Source: Candidatus Gastranaerophilales bacterium (GTDB lineage: Bacteria > Cyanobacteriota > Vampirovibrionia > Gastranaerophilales > Gastranaerophilaceae). Taken from it: a DNA stretch of 64,000 nt. The translations under genes were made by a program, and so were the position numbers. The number at the start of each line of letters is the position of its first letter. Position 1 is the stretch's first letter. Positions 35,561 through 43,214 of the stretch are shown here, one piece after another. The notes beneath the pieces were generated by a model. It had not been told where the DNA came from. It made no database searches and was given only the letters and a program-made list of their open reading frames with translations. The stretch covers positions 106,858 to 170,857 of the forward strand of contig CALUXX010000004.1 of NCBI GenBank assembly GCA_944324845.1, given 5' to 3'.

Positions 35561-36682
35561 ATGAAATTTGTTGTCAGAAAAGATGATATTTATAATGGGA
35601 TTAAAATTGTAGAAAGTGCTACTTCGCAAAAAGCCGTTCAACCGGTTCTTTATAACATTTTGATTGAAACTATTGACAACAATTCTATAAAATTAACTGC
35701 AACAGATTTGGTTTTGACTGTTATTACATCTGTTGATGCTCAAGTTGAAGAAGCCGGAAAAATTACTCTTCCTGCTAAAAAATTGACTGAAATTGTTTCT
35801 AAATTAGGCAATGAACTTATTACATTTGAAGTTGAAGAAGGCGGTACAAATGTAAATATTTCTTGCCAAAAATCTAAATTTGATATCATTGGTATTAGTG
35901 CAAATGAATTTCCTGCTGAATTTTGTAATTACGAAATGGATGACTCTAAATGCTTTGATGTTGAATTAAAACCATTCTTGAAAGCTGTTAAACAAGCAGG
36001 TTTTGCGGCTGCTAATTATGAAGTTAGCAATTTATTATCTGGTGTTGTTTGTGAATTTTCTAACGGTATTTTGGAAATTGCTTCAACTGACGGTAACAGA
36101 CTTGCAAGAGTTAGAGAAAAAATTAACAGTGATATTGCAGAGCAAACCCAGTTGATTATTCCTTCAAGAACTTTGAATGAATTTGTTAAAATAGGTTCTT
36201 TTGTTGAAGACGAAACTATAAAAATCTGCAAAGACAAATCTACTATTGTTTTCAAAACAGAAAAAACTTTGACAATTTCAAGATTATTAGAAGGTCAATT
36301 CCCTAAGTATAATCAATTAATTCCATCAGAAAGTCCTAAACAAGCAATAGTTAATGTTGAACAATTAACAACTGCATTAGGCAGAGTTGCTGTTATGGTT
36401 AATGACAAGACAAGTATTGTTAAAATGTTGTTTGCTGATAATGAATTGACATTGTCTGCTGATACTCCTGATTCCGGTAAATCTGAGGATAAAATTGATA
36501 TTCAATATTCTTCTGAAGAACTTTTAATCGCTTTTAACTACAAATTTATATTAGATGCTTTAAAATATATTGATAGCGAAGAAGTTATTATTGGATTGAA
36601 TGCAAGTTTATCTGCTACAGTTTTAAAACCAAACAGTGAAGATGATTTCATTTGTTTGATTATGCCTGTTCAGATTAAGTAA
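35561..36682 (+). CDS. dnaN: DNA polymerase III beta sliding clamp
   Basis: The processivity clamp of the replicase, a ring-forming dimer. The 373-residue protein has three clamp domains. Recognisable parts are SATSQKAVQPVLYNILIE, the TDLVLTV segment, FEVEEGGTNVNIS, and a C-terminus ending FICLIMPVQI, close to the usual MPMR-type ending. The start has an AAGGAG site 7 nt upstream. A TATAAT at 35519-35524 is a likely -10. dnaA, recF and gyrB are not adjacent. Confidence 0.96.
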   Translation: MKFVVRKDDIYNGIKIVESATSQKAVQPVLYNILIETIDNNSIKLTATDLVLTVITSVDAQVEEAGKITLPAKKLTEIVSKLGNELITFEVEEGGTNVNISCQKSKFDIIGISANEFPAEFCNYEMDDSKCFDVELKPFLKAVKQAGFAAANYEVSNLLSGVVCEFSNGILEIASTDGNRLARVREKINSDIAEQTQLIIPSRTLNEFVKIGSFVEDETIKICKDKSTIVFKTEKTLTISRLLEGQFPKYNQLIPSESPKQAIVNVEQLTTALGRVAVMVNDKTSIVKMLFADNELTLSADTPDSGKSEDKIDIQYSSEELLIAFNYKFILDALKYIDSEEVIIGLNASLSATVLKPNSEDDFICLIMPVQIK

Positions 36683-36699
36683 TCGTTTAAAAAAGATGT

Positions 36700-37605
36700 T
36701 TAGTTAAAGTGATTGAAGATTTTATTTTCAACATCTGTTTTGGTGTAGTTGATAATTTCTTTATCCATTTTTAGATTAACACCTTTACCTGCTTTTACGG
36801 TACCGATTTGAATTCCGTAGTTGTATTGTTCCGGAATTGCGGCAATTATTCCATAATCTTCGCCACCAAATAGTATTGAATTTTGCCAGTTTTCAAATTC
36901 TTCAATTTGCGGATTGTGCGGAATTTTATCAAAATCAATTTCCAGCAAGACATTACTTTCTGTTGCAATAGTTGATAATGTGTCCATTAGCCCATCTGAG
37001 GTGTCCATCATTGCATAATCTTGTTTGATATTGGAGCCTAGCAGTTTGCCAAATTCAATTTGTGCATTGGGAGTAAGGTGTTTTTGAATAATTTCTTTAG
37101 GTGAATTTTTTCCTTGCTGCAGGAGTTTCAATCCAATGTCGCTTGAGCCGTGTTCTCCTATTATTACAACTTTATAGCCTTCTTTAGCATTTTTTCTTGA
37201 GGAGATATTGCGATTTTGGGTTGAGCCTATGGCGCATACTGAAATAAATATTTTATTTGCGCCTGTAATATCTCCGCCTACTATTTGGCAAGTGCTTGGA
37301 CATGCAGATTTGCAACCTTTGTAAAATTCTTCGATAAAATCATTATTTATTTTGTCAGGTAGTGAAAGCGAAATTGTAAGATATTTGGGTTCTGCACCGC
37401 TTGCTGCTATATCTGATAGGTTCACGGCAACTGATTTGTAACCTAGTTCAAATGGCGAGAAATAGTTAAGAGAAAAATGTATATCTTCAACAAGGCTATC
37501 TTGGGTTATGACTATTTCTAAATCTTTTAAATATGCACAATCATCCCCTATGTATTCAGAGTTTAGGGTTTGTTTGATTATTTTTATAAAATCTTTTTCT
37601 TTCAT
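36700..37605 (-). CDS. thiL: Thiamine-monophosphate kinase
   Basis: Phosphorylates thiamine monophosphate to thiamine pyrophosphate. The 301-residue PurM-fold kinase has IGDDCAYLKD near residue 19, VITQDSLVEDIHFSLNYF, GYKSVAVNLSDIAASGAEP near 53, IVGGDITGANK near 107, and MMDTSDGLMDTL near 203, with the family's ATP/Mg2+ residues. It starts 6 bases after the GGDEF protein gene, so the two are probably co-transcribed. thiE is elsewhere (23870). Confidence 0.93.
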   Translation of the reverse strand: MKEKDFIKIIKQTLNSEYIGDDCAYLKDLEIVITQDSLVEDIHFSLNYFSPFELGYKSVAVNLSDIAASGAEPKYLTISLSLPDKINNDFIEEFYKGCKSACPSTCQIVGGDITGANKIFISVCAIGSTQNRNISSRKNAKEGYKVVIIGEHGSSDIGLKLLQQGKNSPKEIIQKHLTPNAQIEFGKLLGSNIKQDYAMMDTSDGLMDTLSTIATESNVLLEIDFDKIPHNPQIEEFENWQNSILFGGEDYGIIAAIPEQYNYGIQIGTVKAGKGVNLKMDKEIINYTKTDVENKIFNHFN

Positions 37606-37611
37606 AAGTTT

Positions 37612-39516
37612 TTAAATTACATCGTGTTCCATTAGAGAAATAAATTCTGCCACAAGAGTTTTGTTCCATTTTTTGCCGGCATCAGATTTTATTATTTCTA
37701 ATGCGTCTTTTCCTGACATTTTTGATCTATATGGACGTTGTTCGATTAGTGCAAAATATTCATCGATAATAAGTATTATTTGTGAAGTTAGTGGAATCTC
37801 TTCTTTTTCAATTTTGTTTGGATAACCTGAACCATCCCAATTTTCGTGGTGATGTTCAATGATTGGTAAAACATCTTGAATATAGGAAATTGGTTTTAGA
37901 ATTTCTCTTGCTGCAATTACAGGGTGATTTTTTATATGTTCTCTTTCTTCCGGAGTTAGAGGTGTTGCTTTTTGCAATAATTCCTCAGGAAGCATTAAGT
38001 TTCCGATATCATATAATAATATTGCAACTCTTAGGTTATCAATTTCTTCTTTTGAAAGGTCAAATCTTTTTGCCAATGTTACTGCACAACGAACTTTGTT
38101 TTTAGTAATTCCTGCGGTGTGCATTGGGTTATAAATTTTTGTAAGTGTATCTGCAACCGAATAAAGAGCTTCTTTTGATACTTCATCTTTGTTTTGGGTT
38201 TTGAGTTTTGTGCATAACTCTTCTGATAAATGTTTAAGTTTAGGAATTCTATTTTTAGATAGTATATCTAAGAAAGTATTTACGGCAACTTCTTGCCAAT
38301 AAGTTTCTGAAATCGGTTTTGCAAGTGTAACTCTATTTCTGCCGTTACGTTTTGAGGTGTACATTGCTTGGTCTGTTAATTCAAGTAATTCATCAATATT
38401 TTCGCTGTGTTCAAAATACGTTGCAACACCAAGACTGCCTGTTATATGTCCGATTGTTTCAATTTCAGTATTTTCAATAGATTTTCTAATTCTTTCTGCT
38501 GCTATCATTGCGCCTTGAGAAGATATTCCCGGTAATAATACATTGAATTCTTCCCCGCCAATTCTTGCAGGAACATCGACAGAACGAGCATTTGCTTTTA
38601 ATACATTTGCTATTGTTTTTATCGCTAAATCGCCGTAATTGTGTCCGTAGGTGTCATTGATTTTTTTCAAGAAGTCCAAATCTATTCCGATTATAGAGAA
38701 CGGTTGTTTTTGACGTCTTGCACGTTGAACTTCTTTTTCTAAAGATTCTTCAAAATATCTTCTGTTATACAAACCTGTTAAACCGTCTGTTACGGCTTGC
38801 TCACGTACTGCTTGGAACAAATCGGCAATAGTAATTGCCATTTCTATTTGTTTTGCAAATAATCCAAGAAAATCCATCTCGGTATTGGCAAGTTCTTCGC
38901 GTGCAGAAAATACGCAAAACCATCCAAATTCTTTTTTCTGTGCAATTAAAGGAATTACAATAATTGATTTAACGGGTTGATTATTAACGACTTTTTCAAC
39001 AGTTTCTCTGGTCAATTCAGGTAATACAGATGCCAGTGACAAATCTATTGCTTTGGTTTGTTTTATTGTTCGCTGTTGCATTGCATCATAAAATACGCTG
39101 TCTGTTGAATATTTGAGTCTTCTTGTTTGAATTCCCGGAGTGCCTATTATTGTGTTTAATCTGTCTATCAAGCCGTCATTTGATTGGGCTAAAATTCTTA
39201 AAAATTCGCCATTTTCATCTTCATATTTTCTTATAATTGAACAGTGCATATAACCAAGTTCACCTTGGGTACTGTTTACTATGGCCTCCATTACGTTTTC
39301 TAATGGGGTGGATGAATTCATCATGTCCCATATATGTTGAAGCGTAAACATCCTTTTATTCGCATCGTTCAATTCTTCGGTGCGTTCTGCAATTTCTTTT
39401 TCCAGTTCAATGTTTCGTTCATATATTTCAAGATAGTCAAGTTTTTCATTGTAGATGCTGTTTTCTACTTCTGAAACTTTTTTGGTTATTTCTTTAAATT
39501 TGTCAAATAATCCCAT
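37612..39516 (-). CDS. GAF-GGDEF-HD-GYP protein with a degenerate HD-GYP domain
   Basis: A 634-residue protein: N-terminal coiled coil (about 12-55), GAF-like domain (65-235), GGDEF (240-400) with intact GGEEF at 320-324 and GLTGLYNRRYFEE, then HD-GYP (410-630). In the HD-GYP part the HD pair is YD (LLYDIGN, 501-506). The usual GHS histidine segment reads AGITKNKV, while EHHHENWDGSGYP remains. The metal site is therefore probably lost and this should be a diguanylate cyclase with a regulatory HD-GYP relic. It lies upstream of thiL. Confidence 0.88.
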   Translation of the reverse strand: MGLFDKFKEITKKVSEVENSIYNEKLDYLEIYERNIELEKEIAERTEELNDANKRMFTLQHIWDMMNSSTPLENVMEAIVNSTQGELGYMHCSIIRKYEDENGEFLRILAQSNDGLIDRLNTIIGTPGIQTRRLKYSTDSVFYDAMQQRTIKQTKAIDLSLASVLPELTRETVEKVVNNQPVKSIIVIPLIAQKKEFGWFCVFSAREELANTEMDFLGLFAKQIEMAITIADLFQAVREQAVTDGLTGLYNRRYFEESLEKEVQRARRQKQPFSIIGIDLDFLKKINDTYGHNYGDLAIKTIANVLKANARSVDVPARIGGEEFNVLLPGISSQGAMIAAERIRKSIENTEIETIGHITGSLGVATYFEHSENIDELLELTDQAMYTSKRNGRNRVTLAKPISETYWQEVAVNTFLDILSKNRIPKLKHLSEELCTKLKTQNKDEVSKEALYSVADTLTKIYNPMHTAGITKNKVRCAVTLAKRFDLSKEEIDNLRVAILLYDIGNLMLPEELLQKATPLTPEEREHIKNHPVIAAREILKPISYIQDVLPIIEHHHENWDGSGYPNKIEKEEIPLTSQIILIIDEYFALIEQRPYRSKMSGKDALEIIKSDAGKKWNKTLVAEFISLMEHDVI

Positions 39517-39567
39517 CAGATACCTTTTCGAGTCCTTATTTATCTAATGCCCTATTATATTATTTTT

Positions 39568-40617
39568 TTACGAAAATATCAAGTTCTGCGCAACTTCTAA
39601 TACGTCTTTCGGGTTAGGGAAGTTTGTGCAAGCATCAATATTTTTGTGCAGTTGACATTTTCTCTTGAAACAAGGCTGGCATGGAAGTCCTTCTCCTCCC
39701 AGTGCAACGTATTTGTTCTTATCGCCTAATGGGGCTAAAACTTCTTTTGGTGTGCAGGTAAATATCGTTAATACCGCAGGATTTCTTGTTGCCCAGGCTA
39801 AATGAGCACTTCCGCTATCAGGTGCCATAACAAGTTTTGCTCTTGAAAATACTTCCATAAGTTCTATTATGTTAGTTTTTCCCGCAAGGTTTAAATGTCT
39901 GCCTTCGTTTATGTATTCAATAAGTTCATTGTCATTTGGTCCGCCTGTGAATACTATATTACAATGCGGGCGAAGATTATCTACTACTGTTTTCCAGTTG
40001 TTTTTATTCCAATGTTTATTTTTCCAAGTTGTTGCAGGCGCAACTACTACAAGCGGTTTTGTCTTGTCTAAACCTGACAGTAATTCGTCAATCTTTTTAA
40101 TCTGCTCTTCTGTTCTTGGCGGTAAGGTTACTTTTATATTATCGGTTTTTATGCCCAAATGCTGTGCATATCTGAGATAATTTAATACAATAGGTGAATC
40201 CGGTGCGTATGATATATTATCTATCCATTCGTTTCCGCCCAGAATTGCAAATTCTCTTGCTTCTTTTGAGATAATTCTTCTTTTTGCACCGCTAAATAAT
40301 AACCAATATAAACTTTTTAGCATCATTTGCGAATCTATTGCGATATCAAATTTCTCTGCTCGAATTTGTTTTATCAATTTTATATAATCATCAAAGTTTT
40401 CTTTGCAAGGCCCCTTCTTTTTCCATTTTCCAAGTGGTGCCAATATCGCTTTATCCACACAAGGATTGTTCTCTACTACTTGAATTCCTTTTTCTGATAC
40501 TAGCCAAGTAACTTCATATCCGGCATCTTTCAAGGCGTTTGCAAGCGGAATATTAAAAATTACATCGCCCAGTGATGACAATTTTATAAGTAATGCTTTT
40601 TTCTTTTTTTCTTCCAT
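39568..40617 (-). CDS. Glycosyltransferase family 9 (heptosyltransferase-like)
   Basis: A 349-residue GT9 enzyme. Motifs are LIKLSSLGDVIFNIPLANAL near residue 10, VVVAPATTWKNKHWNKNNW near 190, IVFTGGPNDNELI, and MAPDSGSAHLAWA near 262. The family adds heptose or related sugars to lipid A core; the exact sugar here is unknown. The end has a Cys-rich segment (CQPCFKRKCQLHKNIDAC) common in the family. ATG 40617 is chosen for its GAGG site 8 nt upstream, over a TTG six bases earlier. Confidence 0.88.
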   Translation of the reverse strand: MEEKKKKALLIKLSSLGDVIFNIPLANALKDAGYEVTWLVSEKGIQVVENNPCVDKAILAPLGKWKKKGPCKENFDDYIKLIKQIRAEKFDIAIDSQMMLKSLYWLLFSGAKRRIISKEAREFAILGGNEWIDNISYAPDSPIVLNYLRYAQHLGIKTDNIKVTLPPRTEEQIKKIDELLSGLDKTKPLVVVAPATTWKNKHWNKNNWKTVVDNLRPHCNIVFTGGPNDNELIEYINEGRHLNLAGKTNIIELMEVFSRAKLVMAPDSGSAHLAWATRNPAVLTIFTCTPKEVLAPLGDKNKYVALGGEGLPCQPCFKRKCQLHKNIDACTNFPNPKDVLEVAQNLIFS

Positions 40618-40703
40618 TTGCAAATCCTCTAATTTTTCTCAAAAATAACACACTTATTATATTTGAAATCTGCTTTTTCGTCTAGTGGGATATGTTATTT
40701 ATT

Positions 40704-41240
40704 TTAGTGTTTCGGACTTGCAATGAATGTTATATATTTGTCACCGTATTGCTTTTGTTTTAAAACTTCATAATCGGATAAATCAATTTCTGTAACATGT
40801 TCTAATATGATTATCCCTGTGCAAATTTTTGATGAGACTTCAAGACTTTTTTCATAAACCCCTGAAAAATATGGCGGATCTATATATATGATGTCAAAAT
40901 TCTTTTTGGTGCAAAATTTTTCACAGATGTTTATACTGTCTCCTAAAATTAGTTTTATGTCGTTTTCTGATTCGTATTTTTTTATGTTGGATTTTATGAT
41001 GTTATAAACTTTTTTGTTTTTTTCAATGAAAACAGCACTTCCAAACCCTCTTGATATTGCTTCTAAGCCCATAATTCCTGAACCTGAATACATATCAAGA
41101 AAACTTAGGCCGTCAAAATCAATCATTGCTTGTAACGTATTAAATACGCTCATTCTGACTTTTGATAAAGTCGGACGTGTTATTTTTTCATCAGGTGCCG
41201 TGATTTTCTGTCCTTTGTATTTTCCTGCTGTTATGTTCAT
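40704..41240 (-). CDS. rsmD: 16S rRNA (guanine966-N2)-methyltransferase RsmD
   Basis: Methylates G966 in 16S rRNA. The 178-residue class I methyltransferase opens MNITAGKYKGQKITAP. It then has RPTLSKVRMSVFNTL, the SAM-binding FLDMYSGSGIMGLEAISRG near residue 46, and the catalytic DIIYIDPPYF near 116. The minus-strand TG-T-TAAAAT lies 6 nt upstream of ATG, so the mRNA may be leaderless. Repeat array A3 begins about 30 bases upstream. Confidence 0.94.
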   Translation of the reverse strand: MNITAGKYKGQKITAPDEKITRPTLSKVRMSVFNTLQAMIDFDGLSFLDMYSGSGIMGLEAISRGFGSAVFIEKNKKVYNIIKSNIKKYESENDIKLILGDSINICEKFCTKKNFDIIYIDPPYFSGVYEKSLEVSSKICTGIIILEHVTEIDLSDYEVLKQKQYGDKYITFIASPKH

Positions 41241-41246
41241 AAAAAG

Positions 41247-41252
41247 ATTTTA
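41247..41252 (-). promoter_or_regulatory. Extended -10 of rsmD, leaderless layout
   Basis: TG-T-TAAAAT ends 6 nt before the rsmD ATG at 41240. No -35 match is seen; that position falls in the first repeat unit. Confidence 0.5.
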
Positions 41253-41268
41253 ACATAAAATATATTAA

Positions 41269-41445
41269 CCCTCACCCTAACCCTCACCCCAACCCTCTCC
41301 CATCGGAGAAGGAACTGTTGATTAACCCTCGCCCTATCCTTTTTCCACAGGAGAGAGGCCAGTTGACCAACCCTCGCCTTATCCTTTTTCCACAGGAGAT
41401 GGAACTGTTAGACCAACTTTTACCCTAGCAATCCCAGAGTTTGGA
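41269..41445 (+). repeat. Tandem palindromic repeat array A3, about four units
   Basis: A second locus of family A. A truncated head (CCCTCACCCTAA) at 41269 is followed by units at 41281, 41326, 41371 and a decayed one near 41417, period 45-46 bp. Heads and hairpins follow the A1 consensus, but the linkers (AACTGTTGATTAA-like) differ from A1, so arrays have amplified locally. No DUF559 gene is present here. Confidence 0.85.
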
Positions 41446-41472
41446 AGGGAATAAGAGACAATATAAACTTTG

Positions 41473-41505
41473 CTCCCTCTCCGATGGGAGAGGGCTGGGG
41501 TGAGG
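41473..41505 (-). repeat. Inverted copy of repeat family A at the second locus
   Basis: Arms CCCTCTCC and GGAGAGGG around GATG, then CTGGGGTGAGGGG, opposite in orientation to array A3. It is one base different from the copy at the DUF559 3' end. The bases from about 41520 to 41650 show no gene or repeat. Confidence 0.85.
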
Positions 41506-41650
41506 GGATTATGCTTATAACCAAAGGGAAAGCACCCAGAAAGGTGAATTTCGAGGTGCATTAATTGTAAAGCGTATCAAGTGATTCGGTCACTTGACTA
41601 TTATTAAGTTTTTTTGTAATACGTCACTGTGAATTTATTCGTATTTCTTG

Positions 41651-41912
41651 TAGATTCTGAAACTTGCTATCATATAGATCCTGAAACGAGTTCAGGATGA
41701 CAAACTTATGGATTTTGATATCATCTGGATTCTGAAACGAGTTCAGAATGACGTACTTATGAACTTTGATACCATCTGGATCCTGAAACAAGTTCAGGAT
41801 GACGTACTCGTGTACTTTGTGTTATTGCCTAGATTCTGAAACAAGTTCAGAATGACGCACTTGTGTACGTTAATGTTGTCATCAAAACCCTAAAGCAAGT
41901 TCAGGATGTCAT
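41651..41912 (+). repeat. Second palindromic repeat family (B), six units
   Basis: Units of about 51-53 bp with hairpins near 41655, 41678, 41729, 41780, 41833 and 41889 (the first and last decayed). The core is GATCCTGAAACAAGTTCAGGAT or the variant GATTCTGAAACAAGTTCAGAAT (two 22-nt forms differing at the stem pair C/T and G/A), followed by GAC. Stem changes are matched on both arms. The last unit ends just before the prepilin stop codon. Similar elements occur in many bacteria. Confidence 0.88.
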
Positions 41913-41917
41913 TTCAA

Positions 41918-42625
41918 TTATTTTGATTGATTAAGAACATATCTTGCAGCACTTGTAATCGGTTCAACTGTGCCATCATGGAATACAACAGGGAAAATAT
42001 CACCCATATCTGCTGCGTTGTTTCTTACGATACAATTTCCAACGGAAGATGCCACTTTTGTATCGGTTGCGGTACTGCAGGAAACTTCTTTATTAGGTAA
42101 AGTTGGACCATTTACATCTATAAATCCACGACAATTATTTAATGTTGCAGATGTTACAGGGTCACCAGGAGCTAAGGTACAGCTTCTTGCTGCACTATTG
42201 AATGCAAAAACAGAGCCATCTGCTAGTTGATATGCTGTCATATTTGCTTGTGCAACATTTGTAATATTGTTTTTAATTGAGTAAGCTGTTGTAGAGCCAG
42301 GTATTTTCATCGCACTAGCTGTTGCATAGTATGTAGCACCTGATAAAGTACCGTTAATTAATGCGCACATTGACGCTGTGACGTCCGGTTTATCGGTTCC
42401 ACCTCCACAAGCAGTTGTTATAGATGCATAATCTAAATCATATTGAGCAGTACCCATTAGTGCTGCTTGGTTCAATGTTGATAATGTCTTTTTGTATTGT
42501 GATTTAAACTTTGCACTGTTGGTGTTTGAAATCAATGTCGGAATAGTCATTGCCGCAACTACGCCAATAATACCCAAAGTAATCAATACTTCAGCCAAAG
42601 TAAAACCGAATTTTTTTGTCCTCAT
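41918..42625 (-). CDS. Type IV prepilin-like protein
   Basis: A 235-residue protein with a class III signal: short basic leader MRTKKFG, then FTLAEVLITLGIIGVVAAMTI with Glu at +5, cleaved by prepilin peptidase PilD between Gly and Phe. The rest is Thr/Ala/Asn rich with several Cys, so disulfides are likely. ATG 42625 is preferred over 42661 because AAAGGAA precedes it and the leader is then canonical. It could be a pilin or minor pseudopilin. The pilus platform genes are at 5701-7978. Confidence 0.88.
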   Translation of the reverse strand: MRTKKFGFTLAEVLITLGIIGVVAAMTIPTLISNTNSAKFKSQYKKTLSTLNQAALMGTAQYDLDYASITTACGGGTDKPDVTASMCALINGTLSGATYYATASAMKIPGSTTAYSIKNNITNVAQANMTAYQLADGSVFAFNSAARSCTLAPGDPVTSATLNNCRGFIDVNGPTLPNKEVSCSTATDTKVASSVGNCIVRNNAADMGDIFPVVFHDGTVEPITSAARYVLNQSK

Positions 42626-42799
42626 GTTGAAATTCCTTTCTTTTTTACATACAACATACAACTAATTTATTAATCCCAGAGAATTAACAATTATATTATT
42701 ATTATGTCGTATCATGCCAAGTTTGTCAATACATGTTGTCTTAATATATCATTTTATTAAACCGAATGTATGAGATAATCAGTTTTATAGAGGTGGGAT

Positions 42800-43126
42800 A
42801 TGGCACAACTTAGCAAACTTTTAGGGCTTAGAATTAGAGAGTTGCGCAAGAGTAAAAGACTTACTCAGGCACAGCTTGCTGAGGCTATTGGTATGGAAAC
42901 CACTAATTTGTGCAAACTTGAAAACGGTTGTCAATTCCCAAAAGAAGAAAACATAGAAAAACTTGCAGCATTTTTCAATGTTGCGGTTAAGGAATTGTTT
43001 GATTTTGAGCATTTTCAGACAGCAAAAGACATTCAGCAGGATTTAATTTTTGCAATAAAAAATGCTACTGATAAAGATTTAAAAATGTATTATAAATTGA
43101 TTAGTGCAGTGAGAGAACAAGTTTAG
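42800..43126 (+). CDS. Xre-family transcriptional regulator
   Basis: A 108-residue protein with a Cro/CI helix-turn-helix (LGLRIRELRKSKRLTQAQLAEAIGM, then TTNLCKLENGCQFP) and a short helical tail that could mediate dimerisation or ligand response. The start has an AGAGGT site. The 11-mer ATGCCAAGTTT occurs both upstream (42714-42724) and downstream (43151-43161), before mfd, and may be its binding site. It lies divergent from the prepilin gene. Confidence 0.88.
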   Translation: MAQLSKLLGLRIRELRKSKRLTQAQLAEAIGMETTNLCKLENGCQFPKEENIEKLAAFFNVAVKELFDFEHFQTAKDIQQDLIFAIKNATDKDLKMYYKLISAVREQV

Positions 43127-43201
43127 TTCTTTTTCAAAAAATGTTCTATTATGCCAAGTTTATTTTGTTTTTAGTTACTGTTTAAAAACCTGTTTTTAGT
43201 T

Positions 43202-43207
43202 TATAAT
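43202..43207 (+). promoter_or_regulatory. -10 element of mfd, leaderless layout
   Basis: TATAAT ends 7 nt before the mfd ATG at 43215, and no Shine-Dalgarno site is present. A weak TGTTTA at the -35 position. Confidence 0.5.
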
Positions 43208-43214
43208 AGCAGGT

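Noticed and set aside
41379..41561. 60-codon minus-strand frame over array A3
   Set aside because: Its residues (NPLTPALSHRRG, TVPSPVEKG) are translations of the palindromic repeats; no ribosome site and no family resemblance apart from repeat-derived peptides.
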